This document shows, piece after piece, positions 59,701 through 63,274 of a stretch of 64,000 bases of DNA. Within the stretch, counting starts at the first letter, position 1, and each line of letters begins with the position of its first letter. The translations under genes and the position numbers were made by a program. Under the pieces are notes generated by a model. The model did not search any database, was not told the DNA's origin, and was given only the letters and a program-made list of their open reading frames with translations. Source of the DNA: Hanleya hanleyi (Eukaryota; Mollusca; Polyplacophora; Lepidopleurida; Hanleyidae); NCBI GenBank assembly GCA_036873755.1, contig JAVTVY010025039.1:1-64000 (forward strand). Reading direction: 5' to 3'.

Positions 59701-62000
59701 AATAGCCCATCTCGACCCCAAATACCTTCATGTACTGCCCCAAAATGGCCACTTTACTTACTACAACCAACTGCGCATGCGCAGATTGACGCGACTTGCA
59801 CTTAAAAACACACCATTCTGACTCTAACCCACACAAGCTTCACGCTGACACCTTCCACGACCCATTCGGATCCATAGGGGTCCATCTCTACCCCAAACAC
59901 ACACCCACATACCCCCCAAAATGCCTGATTTCTCTACTACGGCCAGACTGCGCATGCGCATATTGACGCGACATGCGTTTAGAACACGCCATTCTGACTC
60001 TACCCCACACAAGCTTCACATGGATACCTCACACGACCCATTCGAACCGTGAATAGCCCATCTCTAACCCAAACACACACCCACATACCCCCCAAAATGC
60101 CTGGTTTCTATACTACGGGCCAGGCTGCGCATGCGCAGACTATTGAATACGGACGAACCATTAGTGTAATCAAGTGCTCCTCCACGAGAGCTTCAAAATA
60201 AGACCTCACTCGACCCTATTGGACCACCAGGGACTCACCTAGACTCCACCCCGTATGGCCCTATACACCCATAGCCATGCAGTATAGGCCTATGGGCCAA
60301 CCCAGGCCTTGGTGACTTTTTCAAAAACTTCACCGATTCGCTCCGCAACACTTCCTATCATGTTCTACATGACGAGACGTGAAAAACGAGACCCCACAAC
60401 CCTACCGCAAATGTATAGAAGTGGGTTTCCCAGTAGGATAAACATTGAACCTATACCCCAGTATGGGAATATATATATATGTCTATATGGGGCTATATCG
60501 TACTTTTTCAAAAATTTCACCGATTCGTGCCGGGACACGTCCTATCATGTTCTACATGACGAGACGAGTAAAACGAGACCCCACAACCCTACCGCAAATG
60601 TATAGAAGTACGTTTCCCAGGGGGGCAAACATCGATCCTAATACTCCCAGTATGGGCCTATATGGGGCTCGGTGACTTTTTTCAAAAATTTCACCGATTC
60701 GTGCCGGGACACTTCCTATCATGTTCTAAATGACGAGACTAAGAAAACGCGACCCCACAACCCATACCGCAAATGTCGAGAAGTAAGTTTCCCAGGGGGA
60801 CAAACATTGATCCTATACCTCCCATACCCCATATAGGCATTTTCCCGTAATTTAGGATAAAGTCCGTATTCCGTATTTTTTCAGGAAAAATTTTACATAC
60901 ACCCACCCTGGAACTAGGGGGAGATAACTCTATTGATAGGCAAGCCCCGTTAAGCCCGGCGACCTATATACCCCCATACCCCATATAGGCATTTTCCCAG
61001 GTTTTTCGATAAAGTCCGTGTTCCGTATTTTTTTTTTCAGGAAAATTTTTACATGCACCCACCCATGTTTGGATGCCCCTTCACACAGGCTTCACTTTGA
61101 TACCTCATACAACTCCATCGGACCATTAGTGGCTCCCCTAGATACCAAAACGTCTATTTCCATACCCTTGGGCCACCGCACATGCGCACAATGCCGCTAT
61201 TTCAATCCCACACCCAACCCGTCAGATGCCCCTTCACACAGGCTTCACTTTGATACCTCATACAACTCCATCGGACCATTAGTGGCTCCCCTAGATACCA
61301 AAACGTCTATTTCCATACCCTTGGGCCACCGCACATGCGCACAATGCCGCTATTTCAATCCCACACCCAACCCGTCAGATGCCCCCTCACATAAGCTTCA
61401 CTTTGATACCTCACTCGACCCCATCGGTCCACTAGGGCTCCCCTACATCTCAAAACGGCTATTTCCATACCCTTCGGCCACCGCGCATGCGCAGAAGGCC
61501 GCTATTTCAACCCCACACCCAGCCCATTAGATGCCCCTTCACATAAGCTTCACTTTGATACCTCACTCGACCCAATCGGCCCACTTTATCTAGGGACTAC
61601 TTTTTCTCCGCGGAAGGTTTTCCCCGCGACCGAATCACCGCCAAAACCGCATCACCGCGGAGGAATACATGGAACTATTTTTGACCTTTGTCCCGGAACT
61701 ATAGCCTAGACAGGTCAGTACATGCCTTGATCACGTGATCGTCATGGGAAACCCCCACTGGGGAATTCCCCTGGGAAACCCCGCCACATGACCTTGACCT
61801 CTGTGACCTTGAAATGAGGTCGAAATGAGGTCAATCATAAAGAATTTGCTCTTTCTCTACTACTATCGTTAGCTCTGGGTCGGGCTAGAGGAAGAACATA
61901 TATTGTATAGACTGATACTTACAGATCATGCATAACCATTGCGAATGGTATTCCTTCTTTGAGGGACTTGTTTAGCAATGGAAAGTTACCGAGCCAGAAA
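23641..62000 (-). CDS. CYP46A1-like: Cytochrome P450, CYP46A1-like (partial gene, nine exons)
   Basis: Nine exons join with matching phases into about 290 residues that follow the vertebrate cholesterol 24-hydroxylase order: post-hinge segment, first beta sheet, B and C helices with WSKKR (WxxxR), AFGMD segment, G/H helices with KGDNYPEDILT, and the I helix ending AGQETT, the oxygen-activating (A/G)GxETT motif. CYP46A1 is an ER-bound monooxygenase that hydroxylates cholesterol at C24; the substrate in this animal is unknown. No stop or frameshift occurs, so the gene is probably active. Missing from the window: K-helix ExxR, the heme-Cys loop (beyond the left edge) and an ordinary membrane anchor. 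The family usually has about 500 residues. Introns are swollen by mobile DNA. Confidence 0.92.
23917..24626. repeat. Foldback element of about 700 bp
   Basis: ATTACATTCACTCACCCCAA at 24021 mirrors GAGTGAGTGAATGTAATTTT at 24498, and the arms extend outwards to about 23930 and 24610 (AACATGACTC against GAGTCATGTT). The axis is near 24270. It lies in the P450 intron between exons h and i. Confidence 0.8.
24702..24980. repeat. Near-perfect inverted repeat enclosing a tRNA-like sequence
   Basis: The arms 24702-24779 and 24902-24980 (AACAGTATTTTCGTTATTTT ... TTTGGTCGAGTC) are almost identical in reverse complement. A third copy of TTTGGTCGAGTC lies at 24882-24893 in the loop. Confidence 0.9.
24777..24870 (-). 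ncRNA. tRNA-like sequence (Leu/Ser-type with long variable region), probably a pseudo-tRNA
   Basis: The minus strand has an A-box-like GGCCGAGTGGTTTA and a B box GGTTCGAATCC. Ends GGCCCGT and ACGGGAC can pair at six of seven positions. The variable region is long, as in tRNA-Leu or tRNA-Ser. The T stem and anticodon stem each carry mismatches, so it is more likely a tRNA-derived core of the foldback than a working tRNA. Confidence 0.5.
25125..26118 (+). repeat. 31-bp minisatellite (about 29-31 units)
   Basis: The unit is approximately GGATAGGCCAGTCCC-GTGTGGGATTACTGCT. It lies in the P450 intron between exons h and i. Units vary at many positions. Confidence 0.9.
26130..27005 (+). repeat. Tandem repeat with ~190-bp period (about five units)
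   Basis: 'CATGTGTACCAAGTTTC' followed by 'TCCAATGACAGCTGACAACTG' recurs at about 26531, 26708 and 26907, with older copies near 26145 and 26340. Confidence 0.8.
27161..27229 (+). other. Exon-like sequence (possible terminal exon), unrecognised
   Basis: After a strong pyrimidine tract and TTTCCAG, the plus strand reads AGDSDTDDDILFPLSQYLPF and soon stops at TAA. The acidic, non-repetitive composition is coding-like, but no partner exon was found. Confidence 0.25.
27265..27310 (-). other. ATG-GCG-GAA-ACA followed by a consensus donor
   Basis: The minus strand has ATGGCGGAAACAG directly before GTGAGT, a possible short first exon (Met-Ala-Glu-Thr). It was tested as a P450 exon and rejected because the phase and sequence fail. 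Low weight. Confidence 0.15.
27465..27530 (-). CDS. CYP46A1-like: P450 exon h: start of the I helix (66-bp small exon)
   Basis: Acceptor TTATCCGCAG, donor GTAAAA, 66 bp entering with two bases and leaving with one. It reads EHPELFGTEDVVDEYMTIFL and ends in Ala; the split Gly is completed by the next exon. Confidence 0.88.
27540..28350. other. Intron sequence without recognised features
   Basis: AT-rich, no supported exon or terminus. Confidence 0.35.
28362..29829. mobile_element. Inverted-repeat element (~1.47 kb) with a candidate first exon
   Basis: The arm 28362-28450 (AGCTTGTATCACTGACGTCCC ... GCGCCTCTTGGCCGTAAGG) mirrors 29737-29829. The interior plus strand carries a possible coding exon at 28607-28772. 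It lies in the P450 intron between exons g and h. Confidence 0.65.
28607..28772 (+). CDS. Candidate first coding exon of an unrecognised gene
   Basis: ATG at 28607 in good context (AAGATGGCT) opens MACESCVSIIAERYPVFYRI and runs about 55 codons to TATATAG followed by GTATGT, a consensus donor. The composition is protein-like (LEKSDKLQVFISLLKQILPG). No following exon was found inside the inverted repeat. It may belong to the mobile element. Function unknown. Confidence 0.35.
30029..30185 (-). CDS. CYP46A1-like: P450 exon g: G/H helices
   Basis: Acceptor GTTCATTCCAG, donor GTAATA, 157 bp ending in phase 1. It reads YDPRLHTFRQEVRDAVKFLR, then a basic helix RERRQAITKGDNYPEDILT, typical of the family. 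Confidence 0.92.
30337..30577. repeat. Foldback with internal short duplications
   Basis: CACAGGACAGTGTCTCAAAT (30342 on) mirrors ATTTGAGACACTGTCCTGTG near 30556-30575. AATCGATGTTGAATCGATATTG mirrors its complement near 30510-30535. Confidence 0.75.
30910..30985. repeat. Small hairpin GTGCAACATTGTAACGAT
   Basis: GTGCAACATTGTAACGAT at about 30912 mirrors ATCGTTACAATGTTGCAC near 30961-30978, with a CAACAACAACAAC loop. Confidence 0.7.
31141..31165 (+). repeat. (AAAG)n microsatellite
   Basis: Six AAGA/AAAG units. Confidence 0.9.
31353..31466 (-). CDS. CYP46A1-like: P450 exon f: AFGMD segment
   Basis: Acceptor TTATTCTTCAG, donor GTAAAA, 114 bp, phase 0 on both sides. It reads VAFGMDIDSINNSDSPFPAA and ends SFKGPIMK. 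Confidence 0.92.
31470..33300. other. Intron sequence, no gene recognised
   Basis: A short duplication of 'GAGCCAACCATCGATCTGTATATGCCC' type sequence occurs at about 32437-32467 and 32606-32637. At 32640 a fragment CCTCACTTTTAGCGTTCTAACCC matches the outer part of the 7.8-kb element terminus. Confidence 0.45.
33330..36440 (+). mobile_element. Decayed Ty3/gypsy retrotransposon (RT, RNase H, integrase)
   Basis: In order: reverse transcriptase with NAPATLQRL and YFDDIIIFS (YxDD box, 33338-33590); connection segment with DLRRFLGLAGYYMRFV-like sequence (33600-33680); RNase H split at 33990; its C-terminal tail with FDIQYKSGTSHCDADRLSRH (34890-34965); integrase core with HSDHGGNFES and TPYHPEGNGMCERFN (35549-35770); and a C-terminal module (36040-36440). 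Multiple frameshifts and stops make it dead. No LTRs were identified. It sits in the P450 intron between exons e and f, on the opposite strand. Confidence 0.88.
33994..34745. mobile_element. TTAA-flanked MITE inserted in the gypsy RNase H region
   Basis: The ends GGGAGTAGAGGACGTTCATT (33994 on) and AATGAACGTCCTCTACTCCC (ending 34745) are perfect inverted repeats, each bordered by TTAA (33990-33993, 34746-34749). TTAA duplications are typical of piggyBac and Kolobok-type elements. The gypsy reading frame resumes directly after it. Confidence 0.85.
36440..38100. other. Intron sequence without recognised features
   Basis: No family, terminus or splice-supported exon was seen. A minus-strand frame at 37874-38158 is basic but unsupported. 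Confidence 0.35.
38137..38493 (+). other. Unrecognised open frame, possible terminal exon
   Basis: After GTGTCCTCCAG an open frame begins DAHCIDSFTQLRLSPDLENR, continues through IGRPSSWYQFLTTLGASSAG and ends MARLKTS at TAA 38491-38493. The frame also extends upstream to an ATG at 38062. About 118 codons with mixed composition. No family recognised. It could be the last exon of a nested gene or a transposon remnant. Confidence 0.3.
39190..39770 (+). repeat. Degenerate tandem repeat (about 150-bp period)
   Basis: 'TTTCAGTGAAAAGCA' and 'GAAATCAATCGAT' recur about four times (39221, 39310; 39288, 39370, 39547). Old and diverged. Confidence 0.5.
40430..40530 (-). ncRNA. tRNA-Arg-like SINE head, copy 1
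   Basis: The minus strand has a D-arm-like GTGATGTAATGGATA and a B box GAGTTCGAATCCC. TAATGGATA is typical of tRNA-Arg. The 3' acceptor half is shortened relative to copy 2. Probably a tRNA-derived retroposon or pseudogene. Confidence 0.5.
41222..41312 (-). ncRNA. tRNA-Arg-like sequence, copy 2
   Basis: Same A and B boxes as copy 1. Here the ends GTTGTTC and GGGGCAAC can form a seven-pair acceptor stem including wobbles, so copy 2 is closer to a complete tRNA shape. Confidence 0.5.
42198..42336 (-). CDS. CYP46A1-like: P450 exon e: C-D helix region
   Basis: Acceptor ATCCTCCAG, donor GTATAA, 139 bp. It reads YLMSLMTQFNLTSDQFLKKM and ends TTLDVIGQ in phase 0, continuing directly to VAFGMD of the next exon. 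Confidence 0.92.
42847..42933 (-). CDS. CYP46A1-like: P450 exon d: C helix (WxxxR)
   Basis: Acceptor TAATTCAG, donor GTGAGT, 87 bp. It reads WLGHGLVSNCDHENWSKKRN then LLNPAFHR. Trp-x3-Arg normally contacts the heme propionate. Phase joins both neighbours. Confidence 0.92.
43060..43450. repeat. Cluster of short palindromes around GAAACATG
   Basis: Repeated TTTCAAATTGAAACACGTGT, GTCTCAATATGAGACATG and GAAACATGT phrases. Similar phrases recur at 45027-45150, so the two may be ends of an element. Confidence 0.55.
43450..45870. other. Intron sequence, no gene recognised
   Basis: Short frames on both strands (for example 44019-44324) overlap one another and show no family features. An AT-rich ATTT repeat lies at 45660-45715. 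Confidence 0.35.
45873..46496. mobile_element. MITE with ~78-bp near-perfect termini made of GTTAATGTCC units
   Basis: GTAGACACTGTTAATGTCC at 45873 and its complement ending at 46496 begin arms in which (G)TTAATGTCC recurs every 12-20 bases in alternating orientation. The interior repeats 'CGAACTACGGACTATG' at 46132 and 46288. Confidence 0.85.
46690..48490 (-). mobile_element. 5'-truncated non-LTR retrotransposon (LINE) with RT domain
   Basis: Minus-strand RT blocks appear in order: FPKRWAVFTIIPLHKKGNKS (about 48450-48390), a QGGFRADHRTVDNLF block and AAFIDFKKAFYIIDR (48260-48120), GVRQGCNLSSTLFNIFIDDI (about 47980-47925) and SADDLVIFSE, a variant of the YADD box (about 47870-47835). A Cys-rich C-terminal tail follows (46690-47016). 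Several stops and frameshifts are present. Clade not assigned. Confidence 0.85.
48773..48846 (-). CDS. CYP46A1-like: P450 exon c: B-helix region
   Basis: Acceptor GTTTTCAG, donor GTTTGT, 74 bp in phase 0, ending with two bases of an Arg codon. It reads DLLVTGGHPKCKPSYEPFVS then LFGQ, corresponding to the segment before the C helix. Confidence 0.85.
48850..49560. other. Short P450 intron, no recognised features
   Basis: AT-rich sequence between exons b and c. A (T)ATTACTGTAA phrase near 48930 recurs near 49030. Confidence 0.4.
49568..49649 (-). CDS. CYP46A1-like: P450 exon b: first beta-sheet region
   Basis: Acceptor GATTGCAG, donor GTATTT, 82 bp. It reads VLEHGKTIRMFLMQRIIVVT then IDRAAVK, matching the 'yGpv.rv..f....v.vt.pe.vk' pattern. 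The split Leu codon joins exon a exactly. Confidence 0.88.
49836..50335 (-). repeat. Tandem repeat block with GCGCATGCGCAG (~115-147-bp period)
   Basis: GCGCATGCGCAG at about 49841, 49956, 50090 and 50237, each followed by GGGAATTGTG..GGAATGGACGTTTTGGGGTCG. The reverse complement shares GATACC..AAAACGTC and TGCGCA phrases with 61072-61600. Confidence 0.75.
50860..50990 (+). repeat. GT/GTGGTG-rich low-complexity tract
   Basis: Mirrored as CCACCA/CACACA at 53300-53445. Valine/glycine-rich reading frames over it are artefacts. Confidence 0.85.
51327..51840 (-). pseudogene. Broken zinc-finger gene (copy 3, left arm)
   Basis: Recognisable blocks: IHG-like end of the finger (about 51825), acidic linker with NDIESLISNSQVTSQ (51735-51660), DGIVTAAINTHAAAIEDARQ, then QLAYIQMRPS, after which the frame shifts, and the C-terminal end with TAG at 51327-51329. 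The finger itself is lost near the 5' end. Confidence 0.6.
52402..52942 (+). pseudogene. Broken zinc-finger gene (copy 4, right arm)
   Basis: ATG at 52402 opens MAYTCSEFERTST; the second finger Cys is Phe and the frame slips. The main body 52566-52955 is open and reads ISDSQVTSQENLSEEEPPFW, AAINTQGAAME, QQAYIQMRPSTRKTAMAIYE and LPLEMKGDPMHRTIMKTQRH before a frameshift near 52850. The best preserved view of the family's middle domain in the window. Confidence 0.65.
53440..54330 (+). repeat. Tandem repeat with ~155-bp period (5-6 units)
   Basis: 'TTAAAGATGGCC' followed by 'CAGAGG..ACTGATGT', 'CTTGATACATCGATGCTGTATACCAA' and 'GGTATCAGAGATA' recurs near 53590, 53745, 53893, 54045 and 54196. Two alternating subtypes (GGAACTGATGTGG and GAAACCAGAACTG) suggest a dimeric higher order. 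Confidence 0.85.
54942..55313 (-). CDS. Unrecognised open reading frame with hydrophobic N-terminus
   Basis: ATG at 55313 opens MFFKISTFIAILLSLYFNGR, a likely signal anchor or signal peptide. The remainder has Cys/Trp-containing and basic stretches (RIFCRRYPNFPIYRDSWRSW) and a C-terminal helix (VVGLLDICNIARDIVEEAGN, then NIDELKREIQ). 123 codons, no interruption. It is non-repetitive and lies within the composite assembly. No family recognised, no TATA box noted. A small membrane protein of the element is possible. Confidence 0.35.
   Translation of the reverse strand: MFFKISTFIAILLSLYFNGRSLWHYSDVSQLDKDFYNRLRKTSNAFSTPARTHSRIFCRRYPNFPIYRDSWRSWIYSINMVVGLLDICNIARDIVEEAGNVNNNIDELKREIQGINFVVFYCV
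55617..56111. mobile_element. Small foldback with CAGGCCTGCAAGTG ends and ATATAGGA repeats
   Basis: CAGGCCTGCAAGTGG (55620) and its complement CACTTGCAGGCCTG (56098-56111) bound an interior of reiterated AAATATAGGAA on the plus strand. No transposase. Confidence 0.7.
56165..56400 (+). repeat. GC-rich tandem repeat upstream of the zinc-finger gene
   Basis: Units near GTGTAATTCGGCGTGCCGC (16-20 bp) repeat about twelve times with many CpG. A similar CGCG-rich patch occurs at 55395-55465. It ends about 90 bases before the promoter of the 56545 gene. Confidence 0.85.
56492..56530 (+). promoter_or_regulatory. TATA promoter of zinc-finger gene 1
   Basis: TATAAAAAG at 56492-56500, initiator-like TCAGAC near 56521, ATG at 56545, so the leader is about 20-25 bases. 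The upstream CTAAAAATAGA-CAACAGCTAG block is identical in gene 2. Confidence 0.6.
56545..57531 (+). CDS. C2H2 zinc-finger protein with a conserved C-terminal domain (gene 1, 328 aa)
   Basis: Three fingers: C4-C7-H20-H25 (classical), C33-C36-H51-H56 (two extra residues between second Cys and first His) and C63-C66-H79-H84. Then an acidic Pro/Ser/Glu linker (about 90-180) and a folded-looking C-terminal domain (about 185-310) with YRRHWPMIRHCFHRHRPIL, FGYILCHKT, RELCYFY and KWIVERVTNVTFFVVKL. From memory, similar domains accompany Polinton/virus-like elements in marine invertebrates, but I cannot verify this. Single exon, TATA promoter, no interruption. Likely a nuclear DNA-binding protein of the mobile element. 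No poly(A) signal before gene 2. Confidence 0.75.
   Translation: MFTCTTCSKSFTRRHDLRRHEATKHDGTARYSCTICRPTLSFQRPDHLQRHERSIHGPPKRPCEECGQLFRRPSKLKRHERLIHGPSPWHEGQLSTKEAPRRDRSAEDEPGEKNATGDAIAESPPIPTAQKSLDIQPVPSITVFSHTPDNNEHFLEDAVDVPSDLLSEDHPVSEIYRRHWPMIRHCFHRHRPILDLYNFRLTDLARLRSYVEAIFNDQPTSFTLNVAFGYILCHKTTRELCYFYSSAINPVYDHPFTITNRASLETMLAQLDTVNPLEWAYEQRPNTKWIVERVTNVTFFVVKLTHHPHRLNVFTHALKDTQNAQTTI
57618..57650 (+). promoter_or_regulatory. TATA promoter of zinc-finger gene 2
   Basis: TATAAAAGGG at 57618-57627, ATG at 57671. Sequence from CTAAAAATAGACC to CACCAAG closely matches the gene 1 promoter. Confidence 0.6.
57671..58594 (+). CDS. C2H2 zinc-finger protein, tandem paralogue (gene 2, 307 aa)
   Basis: Same layout as gene 1. 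The first finger has Phe at residue 7 in place of the second Cys, so it should not bind zinc. Fingers two (C32-C35-H48-H53) and three (C60-C63-H76-H81) are intact. The acidic linker and the C-terminal domain match gene 1 closely (FHRHRPILDLYNFRL, TNVTFFVVKL), but the frame ends 21 codons earlier because of a small change after KLTTIPIG. The following bases still encode the gene 1 tail in another frame. It shares the 3' flank with the other family copies and has AATAAA at 58893. Confidence 0.72.
   Translation: MFTCTTFQKSFTRLNNLRRHEASAHNGARHTCITCARSFNREDALLHHERSFHEGATEQCKDCGQLFKRPSQLERHERLIHGPSPRHEGQLPTEEEPRKVRPSKDEPGEENATGDAMAESPPIPTVQKSLDFQPDSTITVSSHTPDNIEPFLEDAVDIPSDLFPEYHPVREMYRRHWSMIRHCFHRHRPILDLYNFRLEENIRLRSYVEAIFNDQDTAFKLNLTFGYILRHKETDQLRYFYPSNNTRVFDQPFTIIHRASLETMLKELDSVDSLEWVRQQRQNTKWQVERVTNVTFFVVKLTTIPIG
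58595..59120 (+). repeat. Conserved 3' flank and TTAACG tract
   Basis: GCGAACATGGCCGAAGA, two TTCTGATTGGACAAGA/CTCTGATTGGACAAGA boxes, a CCCAACGCGGCTCCCCCAGC box and then GTTAAGG/ACGACGGGCGTTGACGG repeats. All are shared with the copies at 0.2-0.3, 15.8-19.5, 51.1-51.3 and 52.95-53.3 kb. Confidence 0.75.
58893..58898 (+). terminator. Poly(A) signal AATAAA of the zinc-finger gene pair
   Basis: GAGAATAAACTAT lies at the end of the conserved 3' flank. The same signal appears reversed in each 810-bp unit (TTTATTCTCTCC). Confidence 0.55.
59125..59750 (+). repeat. 176-bp tandem repeat with paired TGACGTCA sites (3.5 units)
   Basis: ACAAGATGACACCTCCCA-type starts at 59137, 59311, 59488 and 59664. 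Three of the units contain TGATGACGTCA followed 6-7 bases later by ATGACGTCACAGATG, two CRE-like palindromes. Confidence 0.85.
59750..60185 (+). repeat. ~180-bp tandem repeat with GCGCATGCGCA
   Basis: CTGCGCATGCGCA at about 59770, 59950 and 60127, each followed or preceded by CCACACAAGCTTCAC and CCCAAACACACACCCACATA. Confidence 0.8.
60300..60850 (+). repeat. ~180-bp tandem repeat (three units)
   Basis: 'GACTTTTTCAAAAA-TTTCACCGATTCG' followed by 'CTATCATGTTCTA-ATGACGAGAC' recurs near 60310, 60500 and 60675. Confidence 0.8.
61072..61600 (+). repeat. 153-bp tandem repeat (3.4 units)
   Basis: GATGCCCC(T/C)TCACA starts at 61072, 61225, 61378 and 61530. Units one and two look identical. 153 bp is 51 codons, so a repetitive 170-codon frame results; it is not supported as a gene. 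Confidence 0.9.
61923..62000 (-). CDS. CYP46A1-like: P450 exon a: segment after the N-terminal hinge
   Basis: Acceptor TTTGTATAG before 62000 and donor GTAAGT after 61923. The exon (78 bp, entering with one base and leaving with two) reads FWLGNFPLLNKSL then GIPFAMVMHD. It aligns with the residues directly after the proline-rich hinge in CYP46A1. Confidence 0.85.
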
Positions 62001-62009
62001 CTATACAAA

Positions 62010-62975
62010 GAAAGAAAACAAAATATAGTATGTGGAGTATGGTAATACAATCAGGGTCGAGTATTCCAGATTATATGGGTTCAAGTGTGATTCAATAATG
62101 TGACCAAACTCGCCCTAATTTGACAAGATAGTACATGGACAGTTGATGTTCATTAACTTAACAAGCCCGATCAGATCCGACATTGAGTGTCCAGCCGTCG
62201 TCCATAAACAATTGTTTGCGTCTCTACTGGAAAGACCGTTTCCATAAGACGAACTTGCCAGCATCATATCTGACATTAATAATTCAACACTCTTCCATAA
62301 ATAATATAGGCCATGGACACATTGCTAATATTTGGGGGAAACTTATATTCCAAAAGTACTCAATGTACTCAAGTCTCCCCCACAAACATCTCTCTCACTT
62401 GCAAACTAAATTCACAAAACGGATGATGTCCATTCATTTAACCTTAGGGGGAGAGAACTCCATGATAAACATACCATCATTCAGGTATTGTGTACACGTT
62501 TTAACAAGGTGCCCCATTTCCACATTTCAATTGTTTCTGACAATATAAGGGTGTCTCACCCCTATATCTCACATGCTAAATGGCCATTTTAAATATAAGA
62601 GGTCTCATTTAAAAATGTGGTACATTTCCTATGACAGACTGTCGACCATTAACATCGTATAAAGCCCCAAAGGGTCAAAATATCGTCATGGTCGAACCTC
62701 TATCACCGCATTAAGGTGCGCGATTGGCTTATATTCTCTCGCATCTATTTAGAATCTAATTAGCAAAGCTGCTAATTTGCAGATATTTTCTAGGATACTT
62801 TGCTATTTAGAACGAGATGCTAATTATACAATATATTCTGTTTCCCCCAAGACAAATCCACCGACCGCAATATGCCCACTGCATCGATTCAGCTGAACGT
62901 AGGCATAAATGTTGAATGAAAATTCATTGCACTACGAGATAAAACTTGCTGAATGATCGACAATGTTCGAGTCAC
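62010..62975. other. No recognised features between P450 exon a and the candidate first exon
   Basis: A plus-strand frame at 62183-62548 has no family features. Near 62710-62830 a TTAGAATCTAATTAGCAAAGC palindromic phrase resembles the repeats at 63.3 kb. Confidence 0.4.
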
Positions 62976-62979
62976 TCAC

Positions 62980-63080
62980 ACGAGGAACTCCAACTGATTC
63001 GGGTGAACGAGAATATCGTTCGACTTGTCCGTGACGTCAGTGGCAGCTTGTACCCCAGTGAGGTCGCCGATAACGCTCAT
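62980..63080 (-). CDS. Candidate 5' exon, phase-compatible with P450 exon a
   Basis: ATG at 63080 opens MSVIGDLTGVQAATDVTDKS and runs 33 codons to a strong donor GTGAGT after 62980, leaving two bases (GT) that would join the single first base of exon a. The peptide is hydrophilic, with no membrane anchor and no Pro-Gly-Pro-Pro hinge, which is unusual for a microsomal P450. A TATATATA sequence lies at about 63246-63254. It could be an alternative first exon, the exon of another gene, or chance. Confidence 0.3.
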
Positions 63081-63274
63081 CTTCCATGAACCATCATGAC
63101 CTGTGACGTGACATGACGTCAAACGCCGAAAGGCTCTTTCTTTAAACTGTCATCAGGCACATTCCATTCTTCACAGTTCGCTCATACTGAGAATGTCGGC
63201 CTTTTCCGTTTCAAAATACACGAAAGATCTGCATGAAACGTAGACTATATATATGTGCGAAGCTGAGCTCTTGT

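Larger units (their letters stand above)
49800..61700. mobile_element. Large composite mobile assembly filling a P450 intron
   Basis: The left end (49.8-51.84 kb) has, in order, GCGCATGCGC-bearing tandem repeats, TTAACGCC tracts and a reversed zinc-finger gene. The right end (56.5-61.6 kb) has the same components in mirror order and opposite orientation. Between lie a head-to-head pseudogene pair, a 155-bp tandem repeat, an unrecognised minus-strand frame and a small foldback. The intron boundaries are 49649 and 61923, so the assembly occupies nearly all of it. It may be one element or several nested ones of one family. Confidence 0.5.

Noticed and set aside
61018..61530. 170-codon repetitive frame
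   Set aside because: The 153-bp tandem repeat is divisible by three. No start context or independent evidence.
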